From the NCBI GenBank assembly GCA_050330635.1, contig JBHJNQ010000015.1, positions 1 to 64,000 on the forward strand: a DNA stretch of 64,000 nucleotides, in the 5' to 3' direction. Under the pieces are notes generated by a model that ran no database searches, was not told the origin of the DNA, and worked only from the letters and a program-made list of their open reading frames with translations. The stretch is from CADEDH01 sp050330635 (GTDB lineage: Bacteria > Actinomycetota > Acidimicrobiia > Acidimicrobiales > SZUA-35). The translations under genes and the position numbers were made by a program. This document shows positions 25,164-33,565 of the stretch, in pieces (positions within the stretch are counted from its first letter, which is position 1; each line of letters opens with the position of its first letter).

Positions 25164-25994
25164 TCACTCGGGAATCACCACGTCGACGATCTCGGGCGGC
25201 GAGGGGGGATAGGTCATCCCGAGGCCGTCGAGGGTCTGGATCAGGATCTCCGACACGATGATGTTGCGGTACCACTTGAGGTCGGCGGGGATGACGTACC
25301 ACGGGGCATCGTCGGTGGTGGTGGCGGAGATCGCCTCCTGGAAGGCCTGCTGGTAGTCGTCCCACCGCTCCCGTGGCGCCAGATCGCCGATCTCGAACTT
25401 CCAGTTCTTGGTCGGATCATCGAGGCGGGCCTGGAGCCGTTCCCGTTGCTCGTGGCGCGAGATGTGGAGGAAGAGCTTCACGATCGTCGTGCCCTCGTCG
25501 ACGAGGAGCCGCTCGAAGTCGACGATGTGACCGAAGCGCCTCTTCCACACCTTCTTCGGCGCCAGCTCCATGACGCGCACCACCAGCACGTCCTCGTAGT
25601 GGCTGCGGTTGAAGATGACGAGCTCCCCATCGGTCGGGACCTGCCGGTGGACCCGCCACAGGTAGTCGTGGGCCAGCTCCCGTTCGGTCGGCCGCCTGAA
25701 CGAGACCACCCGCACCCCCGACGGGTTGACGCCCTCGAAGACCCGCCGGATGGTGCCGTCCTTGCCGCCGGCGTCCATCGCCTGCAGGACCACCAGCACC
25801 CGTTCGGTGCCCTGCGCCCACAGCAGCTCCTGGAGGGTGGTGAGCCGGTCGTTGAGCTCCAGCAGGAGGGCGGCGGCCCCGGTCTTGTCGTCGGGATCCC
25901 AGAACGGCGTACCCCGGGTGTCGATGGCCGACAGGTCGAGGTCGGATCCCGCCTTCACGCGGAAGTGGTCGATGTCGAAGCGGTGTTCAGCCAT
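25164..25994 (-). CDS. PPK2-family polyphosphate:nucleotide phosphotransferase
   Basis: PPK2 enzymes phosphorylate nucleotides with polyphosphate, or run in reverse. The 276-residue product has the Walker-A-like VLQAMDAGGKDGTIRRVF and the lid-region FNRSHYEDVLVVRV. It also has the conserved RLDDPTKNWKFEIGD and WYVIPADLKWYRN segments. I choose ATG 25994 (MAEHRFDID) over ATG 26021, since the extra nine residues lack family similarity. Class I (NDP), II (NMP) or III specificity cannot be set by eye; the length and single domain fit the class I/III type. Confidence 0.92.
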   Translation of the reverse strand: MAEHRFDIDHFRVKAGSDLDLSAIDTRGTPFWDPDDKTGAAALLLELNDRLTTLQELLWAQGTERVLVVLQAMDAGGKDGTIRRVFEGVNPSGVRVVSFRRPTERELAHDYLWRVHRQVPTDGELVIFNRSHYEDVLVVRVMELAPKKVWKRRFGHIVDFERLLVDEGTTIVKLFLHISRHEQRERLQARLDDPTKNWKFEIGDLAPRERWDDYQQAFQEAISATTTDDAPWYVIPADLKWYRNIIVSEILIQTLDGLGMTYPPSPPEIVDVVIPE

Positions 25995-26070
25995 TGCGGG
26001 TCCTGCCCAGGGTTCGGTCACGCCGTCCGATGGTCGGCCGCCGGAGGGCCAGCGCTAGGTTAGTGGCTCT

Positions 26071-26784
26071 GTGATCGTGGCCGAACTGGACATCTTCCAC
26101 TCCCGCCCCATCGCCCCCACCAGGCGGGTCGCCCTCGGGTCGCGCAACCTCCCCGTCGACCCCGCCCCGGGAGCCGGGGGAGTGCTCCTGGCCGGGATCG
26201 TGGCCCAGACTGCGTCGAGGATCGAGCCCGAGCTCCGAGAGGATTTCGTGTCGGTCATCGACACCCTGGCCGCCGGGGGGCGGATCGTGCAGCCCCGGGT
26301 CCGTCACCGGTTCCAGCGCGATCGGGTCGGCCTGACCCTGAGCCGCCAACGGCTGGTGGCCGCCGAGGGAGGGACCCTGGCCTTCGATTTCGAGCTCGGC
26401 CTCGGCCGTCCCGTCCAGCTCGCCCTCGGGGCGGTGTACGCCGCGGCGTCGCTCCCGGCCACGGCCCGGGTCGCCGTGTTCGACGCCCTCACCTCGGCGC
26501 TGGTGTGGGGACGCGACGTCGACGCCGGCTTCATCTCGTTCGTGATGGGCGGTCGCACCGCCGACCTGGCCGATCTGCGGGCCTGGAACGACCCGGTGTC
26601 GTGGGCCATGGAGATCCTGGGGATCGAGGGCGACCCGGCCGACGGGGCCAACAAGCGCGCGGTCCAACGCCGGTTCCGGACCCTGCTGCGCCAGGCCCAT
26701 CCCGACCACGGTGGCGGGACCGTGGAGGCGGCGGGTCGGATCGCCGAGCTGACCGAGGCCCGCCGAATCCTCCTCGCCTCGTGA
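26071..26784 (+). CDS. J-domain-like protein with C-terminal HPD motif
   Basis: The 237-residue product ends in a J-domain-like helix pair with the signature HPDHGG in RRFRTLLRQAHPDHGGGTVEAAGRIAEL (about residues 208-235). The roughly 170 residues before it do not match a fold I recognise; they are mixed alpha/beta with no membrane segment. The HPD tripeptide suggests interaction with an Hsp70, but a C-terminal J domain without Gly/Phe or zinc regions is not classical DnaJ. The start is GTG 26071, and the stop overlaps the next gene (TGATG), suggesting a two-gene operon with the hydrolase. Confidence 0.75.
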   Translation: MIVAELDIFHSRPIAPTRRVALGSRNLPVDPAPGAGGVLLAGIVAQTASRIEPELREDFVSVIDTLAAGGRIVQPRVRHRFQRDRVGLTLSRQRLVAAEGGTLAFDFELGLGRPVQLALGAVYAAASLPATARVAVFDALTSALVWGRDVDAGFISFVMGGRTADLADLRAWNDPVSWAMEILGIEGDPADGANKRAVQRRFRTLLRQAHPDHGGGTVEAAGRIAELTEARRILLAS

Positions 26785-27359
26785 TGGCCGCCCCACCGGC
26801 CGGTCTGGTGCTGTTCCACGGGGCCGGCGGCGACCGCCACCACCACACGTTCCTCGCCCTCGAGGACGCCCTCGACGTCCCGGTCGAGCGGATCGACTTC
26901 CCGTACCGGCGCAAGGGACCGGGCCGACGCCCCCCGGACCGCATGCCGACGCTGGTCGCGGCCGTCGCCGAGGCCGTGGCCGAGCAGGCCGAGGCCTGGT
27001 CCGTCGACCCCGCCGAGCTGGCCATCGGCGGGCGCTCGCTCGGCGGGCGGGCCGCCTCGATGGCGGTGGCCGAGGGCCTCCCGGTTGCCGGGCTGCTCCT
27101 GCTGAGCTACCCGCTCCACCCGCCGGGCCGACCCGACAGGCTCCGGGTCGAGCACTTCGGGGCGGTCGACGTCCCCGTCCTGCTCGTCCAGGGCCGTCGC
27201 GACCCGTTCGGCACACCGGACGAGTTCGCGGCCCACCTCCCGGCCCTGGCCGGACCCCTGACCGAACGCTGGATCGACGCCAACCACGACCCGAAGGAGG
27301 GCCGCGACTCCGAGATCACGGCCGCCGTGGCCGACTGGCTCCGCTCCCTGGCCCGGTGA
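26784..27359 (+). CDS. Small alpha/beta hydrolase (KANL3/Tex30-like family)
   Basis: The 191-residue protein has FHGAGGDRHHHTFLALEDAL at the N-terminus. The nucleophile elbow is GGRSLGGRAAS (GxSxG with Ser in GRSLGG). PVLLVQGRRDPFGTPDEF carries the usual acid residue, and DANHDPKEG the probable catalytic His. This layout matches the short dienelactone-hydrolase/KANL3-Tex30-like group. The substrate is unknown. The ATG overlaps the J-domain gene stop, and its 3' end overlaps the convergent MFS gene by 44 bp. Confidence 0.85.
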   Translation: MAAPPAGLVLFHGAGGDRHHHTFLALEDALDVPVERIDFPYRRKGPGRRPPDRMPTLVAAVAEAVAEQAEAWSVDPAELAIGGRSLGGRAASMAVAEGLPVAGLLLLSYPLHPPGRPDRLRVEHFGAVDVPVLLVQGRRDPFGTPDEFAAHLPALAGPLTERWIDANHDPKEGRDSEITAAVADWLRSLAR

Positions 27360-28890
27360 CCGGCTCCGACCTCCCGCCGCCGGGGCCGGGCATGACCGGA
27401 TCGTCGGGGTTGAACGCCTCCAGCTCGGTGGATGCGGTCTCGGGGAACCGGATGGCGATGATGGCCGCCACCACCAGCGGGGCCACCACCATCAGCCCGA
27501 TGGCCCGGCCGAGATCGTCCCACCGCTCCGACAGCTGACCCACCAGCACCAGACCGGCGGCGCTGCCGGCGACCCCGACGCCGTCGAGCAGGCCCCCGAC
27601 CCGGGCCCGGGATCTGGTGGGGAACAGCTCCGACGAGTAGCCCCTCGTGGCGGGGATGGCGGCGCCGGTCAACACCACCCCGACCGATGCCGTCAACCAC
27701 AGCCCGGGCCCCGTCAACTGGTAGGAGAGGGCCAGCATCGTCCCGCCGACGGCCAGGCTGATCGAGGCGATCCGGCGACGCCCGATCCGGTCGGCCAGGA
27801 TCCCGGACACCAGGATGGCGGTGCCCGCCGGGGCCGAGATGATCAGTTGGAACAGGCTGACGCTGGCCGCGGTGTAGCCGAGGTCGTCCCGCAGGAACTC
27901 GTTGCGCAGCTGGGAGGCGGGGGAGAAGAACATGGCGCTGACGAACGCCGTGGTGCCGAGGAGGACGAACCGGCCCCACTCGATGCGGCCCGGGGCCTCG
28001 TGGGTCGTGGCGGCGGCGAAGCGTCGGGTTTCGGGGAGCTGGCGGCCGACCCACCACACGAGGGGGAGGAACACGGCGGCGGCGGCGTAGACGATGCGCC
28101 ACCCCCCGTCGACGACATCGGCCACCGGGAGCACCCACAACACCATGCCGGCACCGAGGGCGGTCGCCATGGTCAGGATGCTGATGGTGAAGGCCCGGGC
28201 CCCCGACGGGACCTCCTCGGTCGAGGCGACGACGAGCAGGGTGATCAGGCCCGTGGTGAGGCCCCGGGCCACCGTCTGGGTCAGGCCGAGGATCTCCAGG
28301 TCGGGAGCGGCAGCACCGACAACCGTGAAGGCGATGGCCGTCGTGGCGAAGGCGAGGATCAGGGGCCGCCGACCGAGCCGATCGGCCCGGGGGAGGAGCA
28401 GCACGGGGAGGAGCACCCCGATCCGGACCGCGGCCAGGGTGTTGGCCTGGGCGGCGTCGCCCCGGCCGAAGTCGGCGGCGGCGAACGTGATCGTCTGCCC
28501 GATCATGACCCCGAGGTAGCCGGTGACGACCCCGATGGTGGACAGGACACCGACCATGGTGGCCGTCCGCTGGTCGACGAGCTGGGCCGGCCACCACCAG
28601 CGCCGTCGGGTCCGCCGGTCGGCCGAGCGGAGGGCCCGCTTCATGAGCGGGTTTATCAGCACCTTCCACAGGGGGACGGCAAGGGAGAACTCGATCCGCT
28701 CCGTCACCCGGTGACGGCCGGCGGCCGTGGGCGAGACCTGGAGCGTCCGCCGATAGTGACGGAACGGGCCCTCGTCCATGGTCCAAGCGTCGGGCCCGGC
28801 GGACCGTTCGGTGAGGAGGTCGGTGCGGGGTCGGCGCAGTTGGTCCAGACCGTCGTCGTCGACGGTCCGGGTGGTCGACGCGGTGGGCAT
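27316..28890 (-). CDS. MFS transporter with hydrophilic N-terminal extension
   Basis: The 524-residue protein has about twelve hydrophobic segments from residue 110 onward. MFS loop motifs are present: DRLGRRPLILAFA between early helices and DRIGRRRIASISLAVGG at the mid-molecule repeat. About 105 residues precede the first helix, with an amphipathic HRVTERIEFSLAVPLWKVLINPLMKRAL stretch, which is long for an MFS protein. The start overlaps the stop of the upstream small membrane gene (TGATG). The C-terminus overlaps the convergent hydrolase gene by 44 bp. The substrate cannot be inferred. Confidence 0.88.
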   Translation of the reverse strand: MPTASTTRTVDDDGLDQLRRPRTDLLTERSAGPDAWTMDEGPFRHYRRTLQVSPTAAGRHRVTERIEFSLAVPLWKVLINPLMKRALRSADRRTRRRWWWPAQLVDQRTATMVGVLSTIGVVTGYLGVMIGQTITFAAADFGRGDAAQANTLAAVRIGVLLPVLLLPRADRLGRRPLILAFATTAIAFTVVGAAAPDLEILGLTQTVARGLTTGLITLLVVASTEEVPSGARAFTISILTMATALGAGMVLWVLPVADVVDGGWRIVYAAAAVFLPLVWWVGRQLPETRRFAAATTHEAPGRIEWGRFVLLGTTAFVSAMFFSPASQLRNEFLRDDLGYTAASVSLFQLIISAPAGTAILVSGILADRIGRRRIASISLAVGGTMLALSYQLTGPGLWLTASVGVVLTGAAIPATRGYSSELFPTRSRARVGGLLDGVGVAGSAAGLVLVGQLSERWDDLGRAIGLMVVAPLVVAAIIAIRFPETASTELEAFNPDDPVMPGPGGGRSEPVTGPGSGASRPRRP

Positions 28891-29087
28891 CAGCGCTCGG
28901 CGTGCTCCTCGTCAATGCCGTCGCCCCCGGTGCCGTCGGCGGCCTCGACCTGGGCCGACACCCGGCGGTTGGCCACCCACAGGGCGGCTGCGATCAAGGC
29001 CAGGGGCCCGACGACGAGCAGGATCTCGTCCCATCCGCCCTGATGGGCCACGATGGGGATCACACCGGGGGCCGGCCAGGATTCCAT
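28890..29087 (-). CDS. Small single-pass membrane protein
   Basis: The 65-residue product has one membrane segment (ILLVVGPLALIAAALWVANRR) and an acidic tail ending DEEHAER. I know no family for it. Its ATG lies 7 nt after TAGCCT, fitting a leaderless mRNA. The stop overlaps the start of the MFS gene, so the pair is very likely one transcript. It may be an accessory subunit or simply co-expressed. Confidence 0.65.
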   Translation of the reverse strand: MESWPAPGVIPIVAHQGGWDEILLVVGPLALIAAALWVANRRVSAQVEAADGTGGDGIDEEHAER

Positions 29088-29094
29088 GGTCTCC

Positions 29095-29100
29095 AGGCTA
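29095..29100 (-). promoter_or_regulatory. Probable -10 (leaderless) of the small membrane/MFS pair
   Basis: TAGCCT on the - strand ends 7 nt before the ATG at 29087. Confidence 0.45.
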
Positions 29101-29186
29101 GGACGCCGACGGAGCGCTGGGCGCTCCAGGCGCAGGGAGCGTCGGGCACTCGCTACGGTGGTGTACCAGGAGGTGCGTGTTGCCTG

Positions 29187-29306
29187 ATGCTGTGGAAGGA
29201 GGGCCTGGAGCGCATCCTCAAGCAGCGGGTTGAGGGGGTCACGGCGGTCGAGCACATCGGCGAAGCCCTGTTCGGCGCCGACGAGGGGACCCGGGTCTCG
29301 CTGTGA
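29187..29306 (+). CDS. Possible 39-residue small protein
   Basis: The frame ATG 29187 to TGA 29306 encodes a 39-residue peptide beginning MLWKEGLERILKQRVEGV. Almost every codon ends in G or C, as in real genes here. A perfect AGGAGG lies at 29168-29173, but 13 nt from the ATG, which is longer than ideal. TACGGT at 29154-29159 could be a -10. The GLERILKQRVEGVTAVEHI stretch faintly recalls the C-terminal NifU domain, but the CxxC motif is missing. It could be a small protein or the remnant of a larger gene. Confidence 0.4.
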   Translation: MLWKEGLERILKQRVEGVTAVEHIGEALFGADEGTRVSL

Positions 29307-29336
29307 GCCCGGGCCCCTGACGAGGGGTCGTACCGG

Positions 29337-29738
29337 TCAGCCGACCCGGAGGTTGTCGCGGATCTCGGTCAGCAGCTCGATCTCGGTCGGGCCGGCCTCC
29401 TCCTGCTTCCTGGTGGCCCGGTTATAGGCCTTGACCAGGAAGAACACGACGAGGGCGATCAGCACGAACGTGATGACCTCGTTGACGAACTGGCCGTAGC
29501 GGATCGCCGCCTCCCGCATCACCACGGTGCCGTCGTCGAGGGTCACCTCCTCCATGTTGCCCAGGCCGATCTGGAGCTCGCTGAAGTCGGGGGCGCCGAA
29601 GATCCGGCCCACGATCGGCATGATCACGTCCTCGACCAGCGACGTGACGATCGGGGTGAAGGCCAAGGCCATGATCAGGCCGATGGCGGCATCGAACACG
29701 TTGCCCTTGTTGATGAAGTCCTTGAATTCCTGCAGCAC
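29337..29738 (-). CDS. mscL: Large-conductance mechanosensitive channel
   Basis: MscL is a homopentameric emergency valve that opens on membrane tension. GTG 29738, preceded by GAGGAGC at good spacing, gives 133 residues, typical of the family. The N-terminal amphipathic helix LQEFKDFINKGN leads into TM1 (VFDAAIGLIMALAFTPIVTSLVEDVIMP). TM2 is FVNEVITFVLIALVVFFLVKAYN, and a charged C-terminal bundle helix (TEIELLTEIRDNL) follows. The longer frame to 29825 lacks family similarity. Confidence 0.95.
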   Translation of the reverse strand: MLQEFKDFINKGNVFDAAIGLIMALAFTPIVTSLVEDVIMPIVGRIFGAPDFSELQIGLGNMEEVTLDDGTVVMREAAIRYGQFVNEVITFVLIALVVFFLVKAYNRATRKQEEAGPTEIELLTEIRDNLRVG

Positions 29739-29900
29739 GGGATGCTCCTCGGGTATGGCAGCGCCGGACCGGTCGCCCGACGGTCGGGCCACAGTTGAGC
29801 ACAGGTTCGGCGCAACGAGCGACATGTGCCGTGGTCACCGGCCCTGGCGGTCCGGTTGGACGGTCCGGGCCGCCTTACGCAAACTTTCCCCTGGCAGGGC

Positions 29901-29906
29901 TAGCCT
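29901..29906 (+). promoter_or_regulatory. Probable -10 (leaderless) of the rhomboid gene
   Basis: TAGCCT ends 7 nt before GTG 29914 with no Shine-Dalgarno between. Confidence 0.5.
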
Positions 29907-29913
29907 CGGCCGG

Positions 29914-30717
29914 GTGCTCGACGACACGACCGTGTGCTACCGGCACCCCGACCGCTCCGCTGCGGTGTCGTGTCAGCGATGCGAACGGCCGATCTGCACC
30001 CAGTGCATGAACCAGGCCTCGGTCGGTTTCCACTGCCCGGAGTGCGCCAGGGCCGGCGCCCAACGGGTGATCGACGCCCGCCAGCTGACCAGCTGGCGAC
30101 CCCGGGTCACGATCGCCCTGATCGTCGTCAACGTCGTCATCTTCTTCGCCCAGGACGCCCTGATCGGCGGGCGCCGTGTCGTCGACTGGGGTTTCCTGCT
30201 CGGCCCGGCGGTGGCCGCCGGCGACTGGTGGCGGATCGCCACCTCCGGCTTCCTCCACGGCAGCCTCATGCACCTGGGGTTCAACATGTACGCCCTGTGG
30301 ATCTTCGGGCAACCGCTGGAGCGGACCCTCGGGACGGCCCGCTTCGCCCTGGCCTACGTCGCCGGTCTGTTCGGCGGTGGCCTGGCCGTCCTCGTGTTCA
30401 ACTACGACGTCCCCACCCTGGGCGCCTCTGGTGCCGTGCTCGGTCTGGCTGGCGCCCTGGCCGCCGTGCTGTGGGCCCGGGGGGTGAAGCTCACCCAGAC
30501 GTCGCTGTTCGGGCTGTTCATCATCAACCTGGCCCTGCCCCTGCTCGTCCCCCGGATCTCGTTCTGGGGTCACCTGGGCGGTATCGCCGCCGGGTTCGCC
30601 GCCGGCTGGTTGCTGTCGTGGCTGCCGGAGCGGTTCGGTCGTCCGACCAACCTGGCGTCGGCGGCCACGGTGGCGTTGTGCGCCGCGCTGTTCCTCGCCG
30701 CCCTGACCATCCCCTGA
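29914..30717 (+). CDS. Rhomboid intramembrane serine protease with N-terminal zinc-binding box
   Basis: Rhomboids cleave membrane proteins within or near their transmembrane helices. The 267-residue protein begins with a B-box-like zinc module (CYRHPDRSAAVSCQRCERPICTQCM, then FHCPECAR). Six or so membrane segments follow. The catalytic serine is S172 in GASGAVLG, the histidine is H220 in WGHLGGIAAG, and HGSLMHLGFNMYALW supplies the conserved HxxxN region. The start at GTG 29914 places a -10 hexamer 7 nt upstream. Zinc-box rhomboids of this type are common in actinobacteria. Confidence 0.93.
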   Translation: MLDDTTVCYRHPDRSAAVSCQRCERPICTQCMNQASVGFHCPECARAGAQRVIDARQLTSWRPRVTIALIVVNVVIFFAQDALIGGRRVVDWGFLLGPAVAAGDWWRIATSGFLHGSLMHLGFNMYALWIFGQPLERTLGTARFALAYVAGLFGGGLAVLVFNYDVPTLGASGAVLGLAGALAAVLWARGVKLTQTSLFGLFIINLALPLLVPRISFWGHLGGIAAGFAAGWLLSWLPERFGRPTNLASAATVALCAALFLAALTIP

Positions 30718-30732
30718 GCGCCCCTCACTCGG

Positions 30733-31173
30733 TCACGCCGACTCGAGGCGTCGCCGCAACCGTTCGAGGTTCCGCCGCCAGATGAACGCCAGGACGGGCC
30801 GCCCGGCGATCTCACCGAGCCGCGACCCGAGCCACCACGGGAACCGCAGATCCTCCTCCCACCGGAATTCGGTGCGGTCGTCGCCGATCGGGGTCAGTGT
30901 GAAGGCCCCCTCCCCGGTCACCAGACCCACGTGGCGGACCCCCATGCGCTGCTCCTCGTCCCAGACCGTGATCTCCATCACGTCGGTGGTTGCCAGGGGG
31001 CCGACCCTCGTGTCGCACTCGAAGGTCGTGCCCACCCCCTCGGTCTGCTCCGAGGTGAAGCGGATCTCGGTGGCATCGGCCATCCACGTGACGTGGGAGG
31101 CGATGTCGCGCACGTCGGCCCAGACCTCGGACGGGGAACGCTCGATCACGGTACTGACGACGACTCGGGGCAC
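30733..31173 (-). CDS. SRPBCC (START/polyketide cyclase-like) fold protein
   Basis: The 146-residue product has the SRPBCC layout: an N-terminal strand VVVSTVIERSPSEVWADVRDIASHVTWM, then alternating strands, ending in a long C-terminal helix (IWRRNLERLRRRLESA). Such proteins bind hydrophobic ligands in a helix-grip cavity. GTG 31173 has TACTGT ending 6 nt upstream, so the start is probably leaderless. It follows the methyltransferase gene by 48 bp on the same strand. Ligand and role are unknown. Confidence 0.8.
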   Translation of the reverse strand: MPRVVVSTVIERSPSEVWADVRDIASHVTWMADATEIRFTSEQTEGVGTTFECDTRVGPLATTDVMEITVWDEEQRMGVRHVGLVTGEGAFTLTPIGDDRTEFRWEEDLRFPWWLGSRLGEIAGRPVLAFIWRRNLERLRRRLESA

Positions 31174-31179
31174 GAGGCG

Positions 31180-31185
31180 ACAGTA
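31180..31185 (-). promoter_or_regulatory. Probable -10 (leaderless) of the SRPBCC gene
   Basis: TACTGT on the - strand ends 6 nt before GTG 31173. Confidence 0.4.
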
Positions 31186-31221
31186 GGGCACGGGCCGGCG
31201 CTGGGGCCGAACCGCCGGGCC

Positions 31222-32067
31222 TCACCGGTGACGGAAGACGGTGAGTACGATGCCATCGGCGTCACCGCCGGCCTCTCCCTCCGCCTCACGCCCGGCCTCA
31301 CCGACCAGGCCGGCGTCGGCGGCGAAGCGGTCGATCTCGTCCGCCGTCGACCACCGCAGCACCCACGGGCGGAGCCGCACCCCGTCGGGTCCGATCTCGA
31401 CATGCTGGCCGGCAACGGTCTGGTCGTCGGCGACCACGGCGCAGGCCACGACGGTCAGGCCCTCGGCACCGACCGATCGCACCCCGATCGAACGGGCCGG
31501 CGCGGTGGCCAGGCCTGCGGTGTCCATCGTCTCCACCACCAGCACCCCGTCGGGGGCGAGGACGGCCGCCACCTCGGCGAACAGGGCCCGCTGACGGGAT
31601 GCCGACGGCAGGTTGAACAACGTGTTGAAGGCGATCAGCACCGCGCCGAACCGGGTCCGGAACGGCAGATGCGACATGTCGGCTCTGACGAGATGGAGCG
31701 CCGGGTCGACGCCGTTGGCCCGGCACCGGTCGAGCATGGGCCCGGAGGCGTCGAGCCCGACGACCTCGAGGCCGAAGGATCGCAGCGGTCGGGCCACCCG
31801 CCCCGTCCCCACGCCCAGCTCCAGCACCGGCCCTGTCCCGCACCGCTCGGCCACCACGGCGGCGATGGCGTCGGCGTCACTGACCCGGCCGTACCACTCG
31901 TCGTACACGTCGGCGAACGCCGCGCCGTAGTCGTCCGGCCTCCACCCACCCTCGCCGCCGAGCCCGCCGGCCCCGGCCCCGCTGGCCCCGGCCCCGCTGG
32001 CCCGGTCCCGTTCCGACGGTCGCTGCACCGCATCATCAAACCGCGGCCAGGGCCCGCCGCCAACCAT
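31222..32067 (-). CDS. Class I SAM-dependent methyltransferase
   Basis: The 281-residue product has the SAM-binding motif I VLELGVGTGRVARPL, then VVGLDASGPMLDRCR (motif II acid), LVRADMSHLPF and FGAVLIAFNTLFNLP. This places it in the type-11/25 methyltransferase group with an unknown substrate. The first 35 or so residues are Gly/Ala-rich and of low complexity (a short tandem DNA repeat at about 31970-32000), so the true start may lie further in. ATG 32067 overlaps the opposite-strand ATG 32066 of the neighbouring frame, but the real divergent gene probably starts at 32108. Confidence 0.85.
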   Translation of the reverse strand: MVGGGPWPRFDDAVQRPSERDRASGAGASGAGAGGLGGEGGWRPDDYGAAFADVYDEWYGRVSDADAIAAVVAERCGTGPVLELGVGTGRVARPLRSFGLEVVGLDASGPMLDRCRANGVDPALHLVRADMSHLPFRTRFGAVLIAFNTLFNLPSASRQRALFAEVAAVLAPDGVLVVETMDTAGLATAPARSIGVRSVGAEGLTVVACAVVADDQTVAGQHVEIGPDGVRLRPWVLRWSTADEIDRFAADAGLVGEAGREAEGEAGGDADGIVLTVFRHR

Positions 32068-32107
32068 GACCTGCGGACGGCTCGGCTCCGAGCGAGAATG
32101 GCGGGCG

Positions 32108-32956
32108 GTGCACGAACGGAGCGTCGAACCGATAGCCGAACAACCGGTGGGCATGATCGACCTGCTCGACGGTTCCTTCGCCGCGCTCCGCCAGCGGGCC
32201 CGGACCATGGTGACGCTGGTGGCCGGCCTCGTCGTGCCCCTCAGCCTCCTCCAGGCCTGGGTCGCCCGCGACGACCTCGGCGGGGCCACCTTCACCGACC
32301 TCCTCAACGACCCGACGGTGGCAGAAGAGGTGTCGCGGGCGGGATCGGTGTACGACGTCGGCTTCTTCGTGGCGCAAGGGGTCGGCCTGCTTGTGACGGC
32401 GGTGGCCGGGGTGGGTGTGGCCCGCGTCATGGCCGGTTGGTTCGACGGTCGGGAGGTCACCGCGGGGGAGGCGATCGCCTTCGTGGGCCGGCGGGCCGGC
32501 CCGATCCTCGGGGCGTTCGTCGTCGTCCACGTGGCGGAGCTGATCGGCATCCTCCTCCTCGTCCTGCCCGGCCTGGCCGCCATCGTGCTGTTCTCGCTGA
32601 CCTCGCCCGTGCTGGCGGTGGAGCAGCTGGGACCCGTGGCCGCCGTCCGCCGTTCGGCCGAGCTGGTCCGCCGCCGGGCCGCCGCCGTGGTCGGCGTGAT
32701 CGTCCTCGTCGGCATCGTGCAGTACGCCGTCTCCCAGGCCGTCGGCACCCTGCCCGGCCTCGTCGCCCTGTTCATCGGGCCCGATCGGGCGTGGCCCCTC
32801 GTCGCCGCCTCCAACCTCCTGACCTCGATCATCCTCGTCCCGGTGAACGGGGCCGCCATGTGCCTCGTCTACTACGACATCCGGTTCCGGACCGAGGGCC
32901 TCGATCTCCGCCGCCGGATCGACAGGACATTCGACCGCCCCGGGAACGGGCCATGA
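32108..32956 (+). CDS. Polytopic membrane protein of the MoxR/DUF58 cluster
   Basis: The 282-residue protein has about six hydrophobic segments (VTLVAGLVVPLSLLQAW; VGLLVTAVAGVGVARVMAGW; ILGAFVVVHVAELIGILLLVLPGLAAIVLF; and later ones). It starts with a conserved-looking IDLLDGSFAALRQRARTM motif seen in membrane proteins of this locus. GTG 32108 is preferred; the frame opens at ATG 32066 but would overlap the divergent methyltransferase start. The stop overlaps the next ATG by 4 nt (ATGA). Gene order matches mycobacterial Rv3689 beside the DUF4129, DUF4350 and MoxR genes. Function is unknown. Confidence 0.75.
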   Translation: MHERSVEPIAEQPVGMIDLLDGSFAALRQRARTMVTLVAGLVVPLSLLQAWVARDDLGGATFTDLLNDPTVAEEVSRAGSVYDVGFFVAQGVGLLVTAVAGVGVARVMAGWFDGREVTAGEAIAFVGRRAGPILGAFVVVHVAELIGILLLVLPGLAAIVLFSLTSPVLAVEQLGPVAAVRRSAELVRRRAAAVVGVIVLVGIVQYAVSQAVGTLPGLVALFIGPDRAWPLVAASNLLTSIILVPVNGAAMCLVYYDIRFRTEGLDLRRRIDRTFDRPGNGP

Positions 32957-33555
32957 AGTCGGTCGAGCCGGGGGAGGCGCTCGACACCGCCGACGACATC
33001 CTGTCCCGCCCCGAGTACGTCGAGCGACCGCCGACGCTGGTCGACCGGGCCCTGGATTGGCTGCTCGACCGGTTCGCCGATCTCTTCGGGGCCGTCCTCG
33101 GCGTCGGCGGGGGCTTCGTGATCGGCTACGCCGTGCTGGCGGTGGCACTCGGGGCGGCGGCGTGGTTCCTGATCCGGGTGCTACCCCGGCGGCGCCCCGC
33201 GGCCACCGTCGACGGTGCCGGCGTCCGGCACATGGTCGACGAGGTGCCGTCCCGCCGCCAGTGGCTCGAACGGGCCGCCGAGGCCGAGCGCCGGGGTGAC
33301 TGGGACGCCGCCGTCCACGCCCGCTACCACGCCCTCACCACCGGTCTGGCCGCCGGAGACCTCGTCCCCGCCGCATCGTCGACCACCAGCGGTGAGCACC
33401 GGCGGGCCTACGCCGTCACCGTGGCCGACCGGGAACGGGTCGCCCGGTTCGACGACGCCGTCGACCGCTTCGAGCACGTGTGGTTCGGCGGTGTCGACGC
33501 CGAACGGCCCGACAGCGACGCCCTGCGCAGGACCGACGACGAGTTGTTGGGATGA
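32953..33555 (+). CDS. DUF4129 domain protein
   Basis: The 200-residue product has one membrane segment (about residues 50-77, GGGFVIGYAVLAVALGAAAWFLIRVL). A cytoplasmic DUF4129 domain follows, with WLERAAEAERRGDWDAAVHARYHALTTGL and FDRFEHVWFGG-like terminal residues. DUF4129 proteins often pair with transglutaminase-like or MoxR/DUF58 genes. The ATG overlaps the previous stop, and the next gene starts 10 nt downstream, so this is one operon. The molecular function is not established. Confidence 0.85.
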   Translation: MKSVEPGEALDTADDILSRPEYVERPPTLVDRALDWLLDRFADLFGAVLGVGGGFVIGYAVLAVALGAAAWFLIRVLPRRRPAATVDGAGVRHMVDEVPSRRQWLERAAEAERRGDWDAAVHARYHALTTGLAAGDLVPAASSTTSGEHRRAYAVTVADRERVARFDDAVDRFEHVWFGGVDAERPDSDALRRTDDELLG

Positions 33556-33565
33556 GGGCGTCCCC

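Noticed and set aside
27316..27359. Overlap of the hydrolase and MFS genes as a sign that one is false
   Set aside because: Both proteins show clear family motifs up to near their ends. A 44-bp convergent overlap of C-terminal tails is acceptable.
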